From Streptomyces syringium (GTDB lineage Bacteria > Actinomycetota > Actinomycetes > Streptomycetales > Streptomycetaceae), in NCBI RefSeq assembly GCF_017876625.1, contig NZ_JAGIOH010000001.1, forward strand, positions 7,089,501-7,153,500: DNA of 64,000 nt. Direction: 5' to 3'. Under the pieces are notes generated by a model. It saw only the letters and a program-made list of their open reading frames with translations. It did not search any database and had not been told where the DNA came from. Shown piece by piece: positions 32,903-42,161 of the stretch (the stretch's first letter is position 1; the number at the start of each line of letters is the position of its first letter). Both the position numbers and the translations under genes were made by a program.

Positions 32903-34477
32903 TCACGGCAGTGCCGCGATCTCGTCCGCGACCTGGCGGGCCTGACGGACCACGTTGCGCAGATGGTTGGAGAACGGGATCCGCGGATGGGTGCCCACCC
33001 CGGCCACCCAGATGTGCTCGGGCTGCGCCCCGGGCCGTGGGCGCAGCCGCAGATCGGCCTCCAGATGGTCGACGGCAGCGGTGGGGCCCGGCGCCCCGTC
33101 CAGGTGCACGGCCTTGCCGTCGGGGTCCCAACACAGCTCGGGGGGCAGGAAACCGGTGGCGTTGACGACGTAGTCGAAGCTCGCCCCGGACCCGCGAGGC
33201 GTGGTTCGCGGCCACTCCACCCGCCACGCGCCCCCCTCGAAGGACACGGCGCGGGGGTAGCCGGGAGCCATCCGCAGCGCACCGGTGTCGAAGTGGGCGA
33301 GCAGCCGACGGGCGTTGAGGACGGTCAGCGCCGTCGCGTAGCGGCCGACGAACCACGCGAAGTGCGCCATCAGCGCGCGGCGCCGGGCGGCGGGAAGGTC
33401 GGCGCTCAGGGCGATCACCCCTTCCAGCAGGGGCACGACGACGCCGGGCCACGAGCAGGCACCGGACTCCACCAACGCGGTCTCCTCCCGCAGCCGCCGG
33501 ACGGGATCGGCGGCGGTGGAGACCTGCGCCCGCAGCGGGCGGCGGTCGAGCAGCCGGACCGCCTCCACCGCGCGGCGCGTCACCTTCGCTTCGAGCCGGG
33601 GGTCGGCGGGGTCGAGCCGGGCGATCCCTGCCAACGGCGGGAAGTCGCGCACCGGCGCGGCCAGCGACTGCCGTACGGCGGGCAGGAGTCCCGAGGGCGA
33701 GGCCATGGTCGTCCGGTGGCCGTCGCGGCACAGCAACAGGGCGGCGTCGACGGCCGATTGGTGGGTACCGAGCACCAGCACCCGGCTGCCCCGGGGAAGG
33801 CCCTCCCGGATCCGGCCGGCGGGGTAGGGGCTGTCCAGATAGCGGGGGTGGCCGGTGAAGGCCGCGAAGCCGTCCGGGACGCGGGGGCGGTGGACGCCCG
33901 TACAGACGACGACCTCGTCGCCGGTGATCTCCTGCCCGCCGCGGAGCCGCACCCGGTGCCCGTCGGCCCCGGTGCTGACCGACACCGCCGTGTCCCGCAC
34001 GTGCCGGACCTCGATGCCGTGGGCGACGGCCAGGGCGCGGGCGTCGGTGTGACGGTCGTGGCAGTACTCGGCCATCCGGGCGCGCGGCACACAGTCCTGC
34101 GGTTCCGGTGGCGCGCCGCGCGCCCGGAGGTAGTCGATGAAGTCGGCGGGCCGGTCCGCCAGCAGGGAGTTGACGTCGGCGGCGCTGTTGCACACCAGCA
34201 GCGGGTCGCTGTCGCCGAAGGCCAGCCCCCACCCGACGGGGTGGGGGTCCACGACCTGGACCGACCGTACCGGGCGGGCCGCGGGGCCGTTCCGCGTCCG
34301 TGGGCCCGGGCGCAGCAGTGCGCGCACCAGGTGCAGGAAGACGCTGGTACCGGCGAACCCGGCGCCCACGATCACGACATCCCGCCCGGCGGCGCGGTCC
34401 CTCCCGTCGCCGTCGTGGCTGTCGTCGTCGGTGTGCGCGGTCTCCCGGTCGCCACCGGGCGCGGCGGCATGTCCCAT
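32903..34477 (-). CDS. FAD/NAD(P)-binding protein
   Basis: A 524-residue protein. The FAD dinucleotide turn DVVIVGAGFAGTSV lies near residue 33, followed by VNSLLADRPADFIDYL, a second Rossmann turn SRVLVLGTHQSAVDAALLL, and a late VNATGFLPPELCWDPD with GVGTHPRIPFSNHLRNV. This is the layout of the FAD-NAD(P)-binding family related to lysine/ornithine N-hydroxylases and flavin monooxygenases. ATG 34477 has GGAAAGGGGG upstream. It is convergent with the MFS gene (34-base gap) and divergent from the TAP-like hydrolase. The substrate is unknown. Confidence 0.82.
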   Translation of the reverse strand: MGHAAAPGGDRETAHTDDDSHDGDGRDRAAGRDVVIVGAGFAGTSVFLHLVRALLRPGPRTRNGPAARPVRSVQVVDPHPVGWGLAFGDSDPLLVCNSAADVNSLLADRPADFIDYLRARGAPPEPQDCVPRARMAEYCHDRHTDARALAVAHGIEVRHVRDTAVSVSTGADGHRVRLRGGQEITGDEVVVCTGVHRPRVPDGFAAFTGHPRYLDSPYPAGRIREGLPRGSRVLVLGTHQSAVDAALLLCRDGHRTTMASPSGLLPAVRQSLAAPVRDFPPLAGIARLDPADPRLEAKVTRRAVEAVRLLDRRPLRAQVSTAADPVRRLREETALVESGACSWPGVVVPLLEGVIALSADLPAARRRALMAHFAWFVGRYATALTVLNARRLLAHFDTGALRMAPGYPRAVSFEGGAWRVEWPRTTPRGSGASFDYVVNATGFLPPELCWDPDGKAVHLDGAPGPTAAVDHLEADLRLRPRPGAQPEHIWVAGVGTHPRIPFSNHLRNVVRQARQVADEIAALP

Positions 34478-34670
34478 GGTCCCCCTTTCCACAGGCCCTT
34501 TCGCAGGCCACGTTCGTAGTCACCCTGCCCCGCGCCGATCCCGGGGAACCCGCCCGGCCGTGTCATCCCGATGGCCCCATTCCGGCTGCGGCCCGCCCCG
34601 GTGGCGGATGGACTGGGATCGTCCCCGAGGCCGTGTTCCTCCCGCCGCCGGGGCCTCGCCAGGAGAGGAC

Positions 34671-36284
34671 GTGACGAGGATGCGGACCCGGCCCGGCAGG
34701 ATAGCGGTGGTGATGGTCACCGCGGCCTTCGTGGCCGGCGGCTGCACGGCGGACGGCGGCGGGAGCGCCGGGAGGACCGGGCCGCCGTCGCCGTCGGGGG
34801 GTCCGGGCGGGCCCCGGCGGGCCGCCCCGCCCGGGCCCCCCGTACCGGGGGTGCCCCGGGAGATCGCCCGGCAGCGCCTCGACTGGGCCCCTTGCGAGCC
34901 CGAGGACGCCGGGGAGGGCGTGCAGCAGCCGCTGCCGGACGCCGAGTGCTCCTGGCTGACGGTGCCCCTGGACTACGCGGTGCCCCACAAGAACACCATC
35001 AAGGTGCGGGTGGCGCGGGTGCGCGCACCGGACGGTTCCCGGCGGCTCGGCTCGCTGGTCTTCAACCCCGGCGGGCCCGGTGAGGCGGGCGCCGCCCTGG
35101 TCGCCGACGGTACGTTCACGGCGACCCCCGAGGTGAGCGACCGCTACGACCTCGTCGGCTTCGATCCGCGCGGCGTCCACCGCTCGGCCCCGCTGATATG
35201 CCCCGCGAGAGACGGCGGCAGCGATCTCATCCCGCGCACCCGGCAGTTGATGGACGCGGAGTTCAAGATCGCCGCCGAGCGGGCGGCCGACTGCCGGAAG
35301 GTCACCGGTGCGCTGATGGCACACATGGACAGCGTCAGCGTCGCCCGTGACCTGGACCTGCTCAGGGCGGCCCTGGGCGAGGACAGACTCGACTACCTCG
35401 GCATCTCCTACGGCACCTACATCGGCCAGCACTACGCCCGGCTCTTCCCGGACCGGGTCGGGCGCTTCGTGCTCGACGGGGTCGTGGACCCGGGCGCCGA
35501 CCAGGCGCAGACCGCGCGGGAGGACGTCAAGGCCATCAGCGAGAGCTTCGCGAGCTACGCGCGGACCTGCGCGGCGAACGACTGTTCCCTCGGTGCCACA
35601 CCCGACGACGTCACCACCACGACCACCGACTTCGTGCGGGGCCTCGACGCCCACCCCGTCCCCGGCCCCGACGGCGCCCGGCTCACCACCGCCATGGCGG
35701 CCCAGGCCATCCGTGACTCCCTCTACCAGGACGCGAAGTGGCCGGAGCTGACCCAGGCCCTGGTCGACGCCATGAACGGAGACCCGGAGCCGCTCCTGCG
35801 GCTCGGCCCGTACGGGGGCCGGCTCACCGGGCAGGGACCGGCCGGGGAGAACGGGGAAGCCACCGCCGATCCCTCCATGGCCAGGAGTGCCATCGACTGC
35901 CTGGACAGGCCGGGGCCGAGGAGCCCCGACGACATCCTCAGATACCTCGGGGAGTTCGAGAAGGCGTCGCCGCTGTTCGGCTCCACCGTGGCCACGGCCA
36001 TGGTCCACTGCGCGGCCTGGCCCATCACCCCCACGGGAAAGGCAGAACCCCTCAGCGCGCCCGGCGCCCCCGCCATGGTCCTGGTCTCCTACGCCGTCGA
36101 TCCGGCGACGCCGCTGGTCAACGCCCGGGCGGTACGGACGAACCTGGGCGCGGGCTCCCTGGTCGTCCGGGCCGGCACGGGGCACTCCGCCTACGCCAAC
36201 GGTTCGGAGTGCACCGACCGCGCGGTGGACACCTTTCTCGTCTCCGGCAAACTGCCCCCGGCGGAACTGGACTGCGGCGCCTGA
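34671..36284 (+). CDS. secreted TAP-like alpha/beta hydrolase (lipoprotein)
   Basis: A 537-residue protein with a lipobox VAGGC (Cys near residue 24) and a Gly/Pro-rich linker. The catalytic domain matches the Streptomyces tripeptidyl aminopeptidase/SlpD-SlpE group: LVFNPGGPGEAGAAL (oxyanion loop), DLVGFDPRGVHRSAP, the nucleophile in YLGISYGTYIGQHY, Asp in VSYAVDPATPL and His in AGTGHSAY, followed by the C-terminal TAP domain with paired Cys (GSECTDRAV...LDCGA). AGGAGAGGAC precedes the GTG. It probably releases short peptides or hydrolyses esters outside the cell. It is a single gene. Confidence 0.9.
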   Translation: MTRMRTRPGRIAVVMVTAAFVAGGCTADGGGSAGRTGPPSPSGGPGGPRRAAPPGPPVPGVPREIARQRLDWAPCEPEDAGEGVQQPLPDAECSWLTVPLDYAVPHKNTIKVRVARVRAPDGSRRLGSLVFNPGGPGEAGAALVADGTFTATPEVSDRYDLVGFDPRGVHRSAPLICPARDGGSDLIPRTRQLMDAEFKIAAERAADCRKVTGALMAHMDSVSVARDLDLLRAALGEDRLDYLGISYGTYIGQHYARLFPDRVGRFVLDGVVDPGADQAQTAREDVKAISESFASYARTCAANDCSLGATPDDVTTTTTDFVRGLDAHPVPGPDGARLTTAMAAQAIRDSLYQDAKWPELTQALVDAMNGDPEPLLRLGPYGGRLTGQGPAGENGEATADPSMARSAIDCLDRPGPRSPDDILRYLGEFEKASPLFGSTVATAMVHCAAWPITPTGKAEPLSAPGAPAMVLVSYAVDPATPLVNARAVRTNLGAGSLVVRAGTGHSAYANGSECTDRAVDTFLVSGKLPPAELDCGA

Positions 36285-36341
36285 CCGCCCGCGGCGGCCC
36301 CGGACGGACGGTATCCGCCGACCCGCGAGGGGAGCGCCGTG

Positions 36342-37433
36342 TCACTGCTCGCGCCGCACGACCAGCAGGGCGGCGTCATCCGACAGTTCCCCGCCCGCGT
36401 AGCTGAGCAGATCGGCCACGAGACGGTCCGCCATCGCGTCCGGGACCAGCTCCGGCAGTCGGGCGAGCCGCTCGGTCAGGGGGTAGAAGACGCCGGACGC
36501 GTCGCGGGCCTCGGTCACGCCGTCGGTGTACAGCACCAGCAGATCACCCCGCTCGAAGACGAACCCCTGCCCGTCGCAGAGGCCGCCGATCAGATGGAGC
36601 AGACCCAGCGGCGGCTGCGGAACGGGCGTCTCCACCTCGGTCACCGTCCCCGCGTGCAGCAGCAGCGGCGGCAGGTGGCCGCAGTTCACCAGCTCGGCCG
36701 GGCCGTCGTCGTCCGGCACCCCGACCAGCGCGGCGGTCACGAACTCCTCGCTGGGCGGGCGGCGTCCCAGGGCGGCGTCGATCCGGCGTGCCACCGTGGC
36801 CAGATCCGCCTCGACCTGGGCGACCTCCCGGAAGGTGCCCAGCACATCGGCCGCGGCGTCCACGGCGGACAACCCCTTGCCCCGGACGTCACCGATGATC
36901 AGCCGGGTCCCGAAAGGCGTGGCCAGGGCCGCGTAGAGGTCGCCGCCCACCCGGGCCTCGGCCGCGGCCGCCAGATACCGCACCGCCACCCGTAGCGTGC
37001 CGATCCGCTCCGGCAACGGCCGCAGCAGGGTGCGCTGCGCCGCCTCCGCCACGGAACGGGACTGGAGCAGTTCGCGCTCCCGCGTCGCCACGAGAACGAC
37101 GTTCGCTGTGCTGACCGAGGTGATGGCCAGGACGGTGAAGCCCGAGGTCAGATGGACGGCGAGCGACACCTCCGGGTCGGCCCGCGCGAGCAGGGGGACG
37201 AGCGCCAGGGCGAGCAGCCCGGCCGTCAGGGGGACCCGGGCGCGGCGGGTGCCGATGCTGGCGAGCACGGGCGCCGTGGCGAGCACGGGGGAGAGCGTCC
37301 ATTGCGGATTCGTGGCCAGGTCCGTCGCGACGGAGGCGGCGAGAAGCACATAGGCGGCCACGACGAGGCGTCGCGCGCGGCGGGGAAGCCGCGAAGCCTC
37401 GGGCGGCCTGTCCCGGCCTGGGGCGAGCATCAT
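36342..37433 (-). CDS. membrane PP2C/SpoIIE-type protein phosphatase
   Basis: A 363-residue protein. Four or so TM helices occupy residues 20-120. A short helical linker (RERELLQSRSVAEAAQRTLL) leads to a SpoIIE domain with the metal motifs VGGDLYAAL, IIGDVRGKGLSAV, LVLYTDGVTEARD and LSDDAALLVV. The first helix after the linker (AQRTLLRPLPE) is typical of these phosphatases, which dephosphorylate anti-anti-sigma factors. No sensor GAF/PAS or kinase domain is fused. ATG 37433 has TGGAGAA upstream; longer starts are less likely. No partner STAS or kinase gene is adjacent. Confidence 0.9.
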   Translation of the reverse strand: MMLAPGRDRPPEASRLPRRARRLVVAAYVLLAASVATDLATNPQWTLSPVLATAPVLASIGTRRARVPLTAGLLALALVPLLARADPEVSLAVHLTSGFTVLAITSVSTANVVLVATRERELLQSRSVAEAAQRTLLRPLPERIGTLRVAVRYLAAAAEARVGGDLYAALATPFGTRLIIGDVRGKGLSAVDAAADVLGTFREVAQVEADLATVARRIDAALGRRPPSEEFVTAALVGVPDDDGPAELVNCGHLPPLLLHAGTVTEVETPVPQPPLGLLHLIGGLCDGQGFVFERGDLLVLYTDGVTEARDASGVFYPLTERLARLPELVPDAMADRLVADLLSYAGGELSDDAALLVVRREQ

Positions 37434-37663
37434 GATTGTTCTCCACCATAGGGACTCCGCCCCCGCCCGCAACCGGACCGCCGTGGTACGCCGGGGGCGC
37501 GGGGCCCCGCACCGCCCGACATGGAAAGTAAGGTTCCGTTTCCGTCCCCGTCACTTACCGCCCCGGCCCCGTGCCGCGAGCACGAACTCGCCATACTGGC
37601 GTTCGAGTCCGCCCTCGCGCACCGGCGGGCCGACGGCGACGAGAACAGGAACCCACCGCTCTG

Positions 37664-38425
37664 ATGACCGACAACAAGATCAACAACATCATCCGCCCCC
37701 GGCCCGTCCAGGACCCCGAGTTGCGCCTCTTCGCCCTGCACCACGCCGGCGGCTCGCACGTGCCGTTCCGGAGCTGGGCCCGGTTGCTGCCGCCCGAGTG
37801 GGAACTGTGCCTGGTCGACGCGCCCGGCCGGGTCGCCCGCCCCGGCCCGCCCTGCCGCGGCGCGGCGGAGCTGGCCGAGCGGTTCCTCGACGACTTCCGG
37901 CCCCTGATGGACCGTCCGTACGCCCTCTTCGGCCACAGCATGGGCGCGATCGCCGCGTACGAGAGCGCCCTCGCCGCGCACGAGCGCGGACTTCCGCTGC
38001 CGCAGTGGCTGGGTCTCTCGGCGATCAGCGCCCCCGAGCACCACCCCCGGGGGACCCGGCGCTTCGCCCTTCCCGACGACGGACTGCGCGAAGCGGTGCT
38101 GCGGTTGGGCGGCACACCGCGCGAGGTGCTGGAGGACCCCGACCTCTGGGCGTTCTTCTCGCCGATCATGCGGGCCGACTTCGAACTCGCGGAGACCTGG
38201 CGGCCGCGCCGCGACGCCCCCGCCCTGCCGATCCCGCTGTCGGTGTTCGTCGCGGACGGCGACGCGGGCGTCCCGCTGTCGCGCACGGAGGGCTGGGCGG
38301 CCACCAGCACGCGCTTCCTGGGCACCCGGGTGTTCAGCGGGGGCCACTTCTACTTCCAGCCCGATCCGGCCGCCCTCGTCGAGGCCGTCGTGGCGGACAT
38401 CCGGGCGGCGGCCCCCGTCCACTGA
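37664..38425 (+). CDS. type II thioesterase
   Basis: A 253-residue protein of the RifR/GrsT group. LRLFALHHAGGSHVPFRSWARLL is the typical N terminus, FGHSMGAIAAYE the nucleophile elbow with Ser, FVADGDAGVPL the Asp region and FSGGHFYFQPD the catalytic His. These enzymes clear wrong acyl groups from carrier proteins of PKS or NRPS lines. It lies 13.6 kb left of the PKS, beyond geosmin and other unrelated genes, and could serve that PKS or another one elsewhere. AGGA precedes ATG 37664 at a rather long distance, so the start is not certain. Confidence 0.88.
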   Translation: MTDNKINNIIRPRPVQDPELRLFALHHAGGSHVPFRSWARLLPPEWELCLVDAPGRVARPGPPCRGAAELAERFLDDFRPLMDRPYALFGHSMGAIAAYESALAAHERGLPLPQWLGLSAISAPEHHPRGTRRFALPDDGLREAVLRLGGTPREVLEDPDLWAFFSPIMRADFELAETWRPRRDAPALPIPLSVFVADGDAGVPLSRTEGWAATSTRFLGTRVFSGGHFYFQPDPAALVEAVVADIRAAAPVH

Positions 38426-38653
38426 CCGTCGGACCGGATCCCCCTCCGAGGCGCTTTTTCCGGGCGACTGCGGGGGATTCGGCTGGATCACGGCGAAGGG
38501 CCGCCCGGCTGCCGCCCCGGGGCGGAGCGTGCCGCGTTCGCGGCGGAGGGCACGGGCGGCGACGATGGAAGAGCCGTGTGCGCCAGCCACGGCGACGTCC
38601 GATCGAACCCCCGGCGCGCGCCCGCGCCGCCGGGGGGACGCAAGGAGGCAACC

Positions 38654-39073
38654 ATGACCACTGCCAAGGAAATCATGCACGAGGGCGCGCAGTGGATCCC
38701 CCGTACGGAGACGCTGGACCGCGCCGCCCAGCTGATGCGACGGCTGGATGTGGGCGCCCTGCCGGTCAGCGACGAGAACGACCGACTGTGCGGAATCGTC
38801 ACCGACCGTGACATCGTCGTGAAGTGTGTCGCCGCCGGTCACGATCCGTCCCACATCACCGCCGGCGACCTGGTCGAGGGCACCCCGCGCTGGATAGACG
38901 CGAACGCCGATGTCTCCGAGGTGCTGGAGGAGATGGAGAGCCACCGCATCCGCCGGCTGCCGGTCATCGAGAACAAGCGCCTCGTGGGCATGATCAGCGA
39001 GGCGGACCTGGCCCGGCACCTCTCCGACGACCAGATCGCCGCGTTCGCCGAAAAGGTCTACGCGGTGCGGTAG
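38654..39073 (+). CDS. tandem CBS-domain protein
   Basis: A 139-residue protein made of two CBS domains: TAKEIMHEGAQWIPRTETL...GALPVSDENDRLCGIVTDRDIV and DLVEGTPRWIDANADVSEV...RLPVIENKRLVGMISEADLA. Such stand-alone pairs bind adenine nucleotides as energy sensors; Streptomyces has many. AAGGAGG is at ideal distance from the ATG. The 38426-38653 region upstream shows no clear promoter. A strong hairpin follows the stop. Confidence 0.92.
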   Translation: MTTAKEIMHEGAQWIPRTETLDRAAQLMRRLDVGALPVSDENDRLCGIVTDRDIVVKCVAAGHDPSHITAGDLVEGTPRWIDANADVSEVLEEMESHRIRRLPVIENKRLVGMISEADLARHLSDDQIAAFAEKVYAVR

Positions 39074-39079
39074 CCGCGC

Positions 39080-39118
39080 GCCGGGGGCGACCGCCGGGAT
39101 CCCGCGGCCGCCCCCGGC
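39080..39118. terminator. bidirectional terminator between CBS and GNAT genes
   Basis: The arms GCCGGGGGCG and CGCCCCCGGC are perfect, and the interior can pair further around GGGATCCC. It sits between two convergent genes and can serve both. Confidence 0.75.
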
Positions 39119-39123
39119 CGCGA

Positions 39124-39684
39124 TCAGGTCCCCGAGGAGGCGGCGCGGCCCTCGCCACCGGGCCGGGTGTCGTCGGTCAGTTCCTCGGCGAGCAGATCCA
39201 TCAGCAGGGCGTCGTGCCAGGTGCCGTCCGGCCCCCGCTCGTAGCGGCGCATGATGCCGACCGGACGGAAGCCCACCTTGCCGTAGCAGCGGATGGCCGC
39301 GGCGTTGTCGGCCGCCGGGTCGATCACCACCCGGTGATGGCCGTGATCGTTGATCAGATGCCGGACGAGGGTGCGCACGGCGTCGCTCCCGACACCCCGG
39401 CCGTGCACCGCCGGGTCCACATAGAGGTCGATGTTCGCGTGACGGTAGTCCGGATCGGTCTCGGCGGACCACTGGATGGCACCGGCCACCTCGTCGTCGT
39501 ACTCGATCACCAGGCTGTGGTCGCCGGGGTAGGCGAGATCCTCGGCCACCGCGGCCGCCAAGTCCTCGCCGCCGCGCCAACGCGCGTACACCTCGGGCTT
39601 CGCACGGATGGCGGCGAGCGCGGGAATGTCGGCCGGCGTCGCCGGGCGCAACACGACAGCGGTTCCGTACAGACTCTTCTGCAT
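39124..39684 (-). CDS. GNAT-family N-acetyltransferase
   Basis: A 186-residue protein of the RimJ/AAC(6')-like group: YGTAVVLRPATPADIPALAAI at the N terminus, then YDDEVAGAIQWS, NIDLYVDPAVHGRGVGSDAVRTLVRHLI (motif A with the CoA-binding Gly-rich turn) and AAIRCYGKVGFRPVGIMRRYERG (motif B). The pattern recalls aminoglycoside 6'-acetyltransferases and ribosomal acetyltransferases; the substrate is unknown. It is convergent with the CBS gene and divergent from the MNIO operon. Confidence 0.9.
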   Translation of the reverse strand: MQKSLYGTAVVLRPATPADIPALAAIRAKPEVYARWRGGEDLAAAVAEDLAYPGDHSLVIEYDDEVAGAIQWSAETDPDYRHANIDLYVDPAVHGRGVGSDAVRTLVRHLINDHGHHRVVIDPAADNAAAIRCYGKVGFRPVGIMRRYERGPDGTWHDALLMDLLAEELTDDTRPGGEGRAASSGT

Positions 39685-39854
39685 GTCACAGAACGCTAGT
39701 CGAACCTGTGTCCGTGTCCGCTGATGCCAACATCACACCGACGTTTCCGCGCCTCCTCGAACAGGCATTCATATGATGCGACAGGGGGTATTTTTCCCCC
39801 GGACTGTTTCCCCGCGCGATCGGTATCGCGCGGGAGCACGGGGGCGGGGGACCC

Positions 39855-40688
39855 ATGGGGTATTTGGGCACGGGCATCGGCTGGCGCCCGGAGATCGCCG
39901 ACGACATCGCGCGACTGCCGGACGTCGACTGGGTGGAGGTCGTGGCGGAGAACCTCTGCCCGGGCCACCTTCCCGACCCCCTGGAGCGGCTGCTCGCACG
40001 CGGTACGCCCGTCGTCCCGCACGGTGTCTCGCTCGGCCTCGGCGGTGCCGAACGCCCCGACCTCGCCCGGCTGGTCGCACTCGCCGAACTGGCCGAGGAG
40101 CTCGACGCACCGCTGGTCAGCGAGCACATCGCCTTCGTCCGGGCCGGCGGCCCGCTGACCGCCTCGCCACGGATCGAGGCCGGCCACCTGCTGCCCGTCC
40201 CACGCACCCGCGACGCCCTGGACGTGCTGTGCGCGAACGTGCGGATCGCCCAGCAGATCCTGCCCGTACCGCTCGCGCTGGAGAACATCGCGGCATATCT
40301 GACCTGGCCGGGCGAGGAGTTGACCGAAGGACGCTTCCTCACCGAGCTGGTCGAGGGGACCGGTGTACGGCTGCTCGTCGACGTCGCCAACCTGCACACC
40401 AATCACGTCAACCGTGGTGAGGACCCGGCCGCGTTCCTGGACGAACTGCCGGTCGAGTCCCTCGCCTACGTCCATGTGGCGGGCGGCTTCGAGAAGGACG
40501 GCCTGTGGCACGACAGCCACGCGCACCCGGTGACCCGGCCCGTCCTCGACGTCCTCGCCGAGCTGTGCTCCCGTGTCACCCCGCCCGGTGTGCTGCTGGA
40601 GCGCGACGACCACTTCCCCGCAGCGGACGGGCTCGCCGCCGAACTCGCCGCGATACGCGGCGTGCTCCGGGAGCCCCACCGTGTCTGA
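39855..40688 (+). CDS. MNIO (DUF692) family multinuclear iron oxidase
   Basis: A 277-residue TIM-barrel protein with the DUF692 metal ligands in order: GTGIGWRPEI, VPHGVSLGLGG, LVSEHIAFV, LALENIAAYL, LLVDVANLHTNHVN, YVHVAGGFEKDGLWHDSHAHPV and LLERDDHFP. MNIO enzymes bind two or three irons and use O2 to modify Cys or other residues in ribosomal peptides (as MbnB, TglH, ChrH do). It overlaps the next gene by eight bases. Its likely substrate is the Cys-rich protein two genes downstream. The start has only GGGGG upstream. A 170-base gap upstream holds an AT-rich CATATGAT and a GGGGG/CCCCC hairpin near 39783-39800. Confidence 0.92.
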   Translation: MGYLGTGIGWRPEIADDIARLPDVDWVEVVAENLCPGHLPDPLERLLARGTPVVPHGVSLGLGGAERPDLARLVALAELAEELDAPLVSEHIAFVRAGGPLTASPRIEAGHLLPVPRTRDALDVLCANVRIAQQILPVPLALENIAAYLTWPGEELTEGRFLTELVEGTGVRLLVDVANLHTNHVNRGEDPAAFLDELPVESLAYVHVAGGFEKDGLWHDSHAHPVTRPVLDVLAELCSRVTPPGVLLERDDHFPAADGLAAELAAIRGVLREPHRV

Positions 40689-41181
40689 ATCCCCGCGTCC
40701 CGACCCCGACGGGGAAGAGCCCGGCACGGACGCCGCCCGGCGCCGGCTCGCCCGCGCGCAGACCGAGCTGCTGTCCGCGCTCGTCGCGGGCGGCCCGCCG
40801 CCCGACGGCTTCGACCCGGGGCGGCTGCGGGTGCAACGACGGGCGCTGATCGCCAAACGCGCGAACGTCCTCACCAAAGTGGCCCCCGAGCCGGCGGAGA
40901 TCCTGGCCGGGGACTTCCGTGACCTGTTCTTGGCCTACGCCCGCACCCGCCCCATGACCGACGGCTACCGCCGCGACGCCACGGACTTCGTCCGCCACCT
41001 CCTTGACACCGGCCAACCGCCGGACGCCGAACGGCGGGAGCTGCTGACCGCCTGGTGGGAGGAGCGGATGCGACCGCGACCCACCCCCGGCCGCCTCGGC
41101 CGTCTGGTGACGGCTCTACGAACCTCACGCGCCGCGCGCTCGCTCCGCATCGCGACGAGCGCCGCCCCGAAAGGCAGCTGA
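40681..41181 (+). CDS. MNIO partner protein, 166 residues
   Basis: GTG start overlaps the MNIO stop by eight bases. The protein is helical and charged: an N-terminal RRLARAQTELLSALVAGG, then FDPGRLRVQRRALIAKRANVLTKVAP, and a central GDFRDLFLAYARTRPMTDGYRRDATDFVRHLL. MNIO enzymes usually need a small partner that binds the substrate leader; in other families this is a DUF2063-like protein, whose helical start this resembles. The basic C-terminal tail is unusual. I infer a substrate-recognition role from the context. Confidence 0.75.
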   Translation: MSESPRPDPDGEEPGTDAARRRLARAQTELLSALVAGGPPPDGFDPGRLRVQRRALIAKRANVLTKVAPEPAEILAGDFRDLFLAYARTRPMTDGYRRDATDFVRHLLDTGQPPDAERRELLTAWWEERMRPRPTPGRLGRLVTALRTSRAARSLRIATSAAPKGS

Positions 41182-41184
41182 CCC

Positions 41185-42087
41185 ATGATCATCGCCCTGA
41201 CCGTGGCCCTGATCGCGCTCGCCATCTCCTCGGCCTGGCTTCTGCGCCTCCGCCTCACGGCCCGTGGCCCCCGTGTCCCGCTGACGACCGGGTGCGAACC
41301 GGGTCTGCTGGAGATCGCCTACTTGAAGGGGTGGGAGGGGGGCGTGGCCGATACCGTGATCGCCCGGATGTACGCCGAGGAACGCATCTCCGTGGACTCC
41401 GCCGGCAAGGTCAAAGTGATCAGCCCGATCGCCCGGGACTCCTTCGAGCGGGCCGTGTTGAAGGAATGCGCCACCGACTGGAGCAGCGACCTGCGCGCGG
41501 TGCGGGACGTGCTGACCGGCTGCCGGGGCATGCGGACCCTGGAAGGCTCGCTGGAGAAGCAAGGCCTGCTGATGCCGGTACAGGCGCACGGCACATGGCG
41601 TTGGGCCGCGGGCATCCACGTCGTCTGGCTGGTGATCGCCGGGATCCTCGCCCTGGCGTCGGCCTTCACGGCGGACTCCGCCCTGGCTCGCTTCGTCCCT
41701 CCCACCCTGGTCGCCCTCGGGATCGTGCTGCGGGTGCTGTGCCGCCCCCGCGTCGGCCGGTTCACCGACCACGGGGCGCGGATGGACGACTACCTCTGGG
41801 TGGGATGCCCCTGGGTGGAGCAGCAGCCGGACCGCCATCCGGCGGGCATCGCGGGTGTCGTCGCCGCGTGGGGTCCGGGCCTGCTACGGGGCCCCCATGA
41901 GGAGTTCGGGAAGCAGTTGGAGAAGGCCGGCGAGTGGCGACCGTACAAGCCCTCGTCGTCCCGCTCTTCCGGCAGCGGCGGTTCGAGCTCGTCCACCGGC
42001 TACGGCTGCAGCACGGGCTGCTCCGGCAGCTCGTGTTCCAGCAGTTCCTGCTCCAGCTCGAGCTGCGGCGGAAGCAGCTGTTCCTGA
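41185..42087 (+). CDS. membrane protein with Cys-rich tail (TIGR04222-like), candidate MNIO substrate
   Basis: A 300-residue protein. A TM helix at the N terminus (IIALTVALIALAISSAWLL), a cytoplasmic region with LEIAYLKGWEGGVADTVIARMY, and two further TM helices (residues about 138-185) match the TIGR04222 membrane family as I recall it. The last 40 residues are nearly all Ser, Cys and Gly (STGYGCSTGC, then SSC repeats), with about eight Cys. It starts three bases after the partner gene. Low-complexity Cys tails beside an MNIO suggest the tail is the modified part, fixed to the membrane rather than cleaved off. This is an inference. Confidence 0.85.
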   Translation: MIIALTVALIALAISSAWLLRLRLTARGPRVPLTTGCEPGLLEIAYLKGWEGGVADTVIARMYAEERISVDSAGKVKVISPIARDSFERAVLKECATDWSSDLRAVRDVLTGCRGMRTLEGSLEKQGLLMPVQAHGTWRWAAGIHVVWLVIAGILALASAFTADSALARFVPPTLVALGIVLRVLCRPRVGRFTDHGARMDDYLWVGCPWVEQQPDRHPAGIAGVVAAWGPGLLRGPHEEFGKQLEKAGEWRPYKPSSSRSSGSGGSSSSTGYGCSTGCSGSSCSSSSCSSSSCGGSSCS

Positions 42088-42161
42088 CCCGGCGCTCCTG
42101 TCTCACCCGGCCGGCCGAGTCTTCATTTGCGCCGGGGTGCGGCCGCTGCCAGCCTGAGGCG

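Noticed and set aside
37664..38425. Type II thioesterase as a member of the polyene cluster
   Set aside because: It is separated from the cluster by a CBS gene, GNAT gene, MNIO operon, deacetylase and geosmin synthase. It may serve the PKS in trans, but the sequence does not show membership.
37430..39580. Minus-strand open frame of 716 codons
   Set aside because: It runs opposite the thioesterase and CBS genes, which have intact motifs and ribosome sites. Its translation has no recognisable domain.
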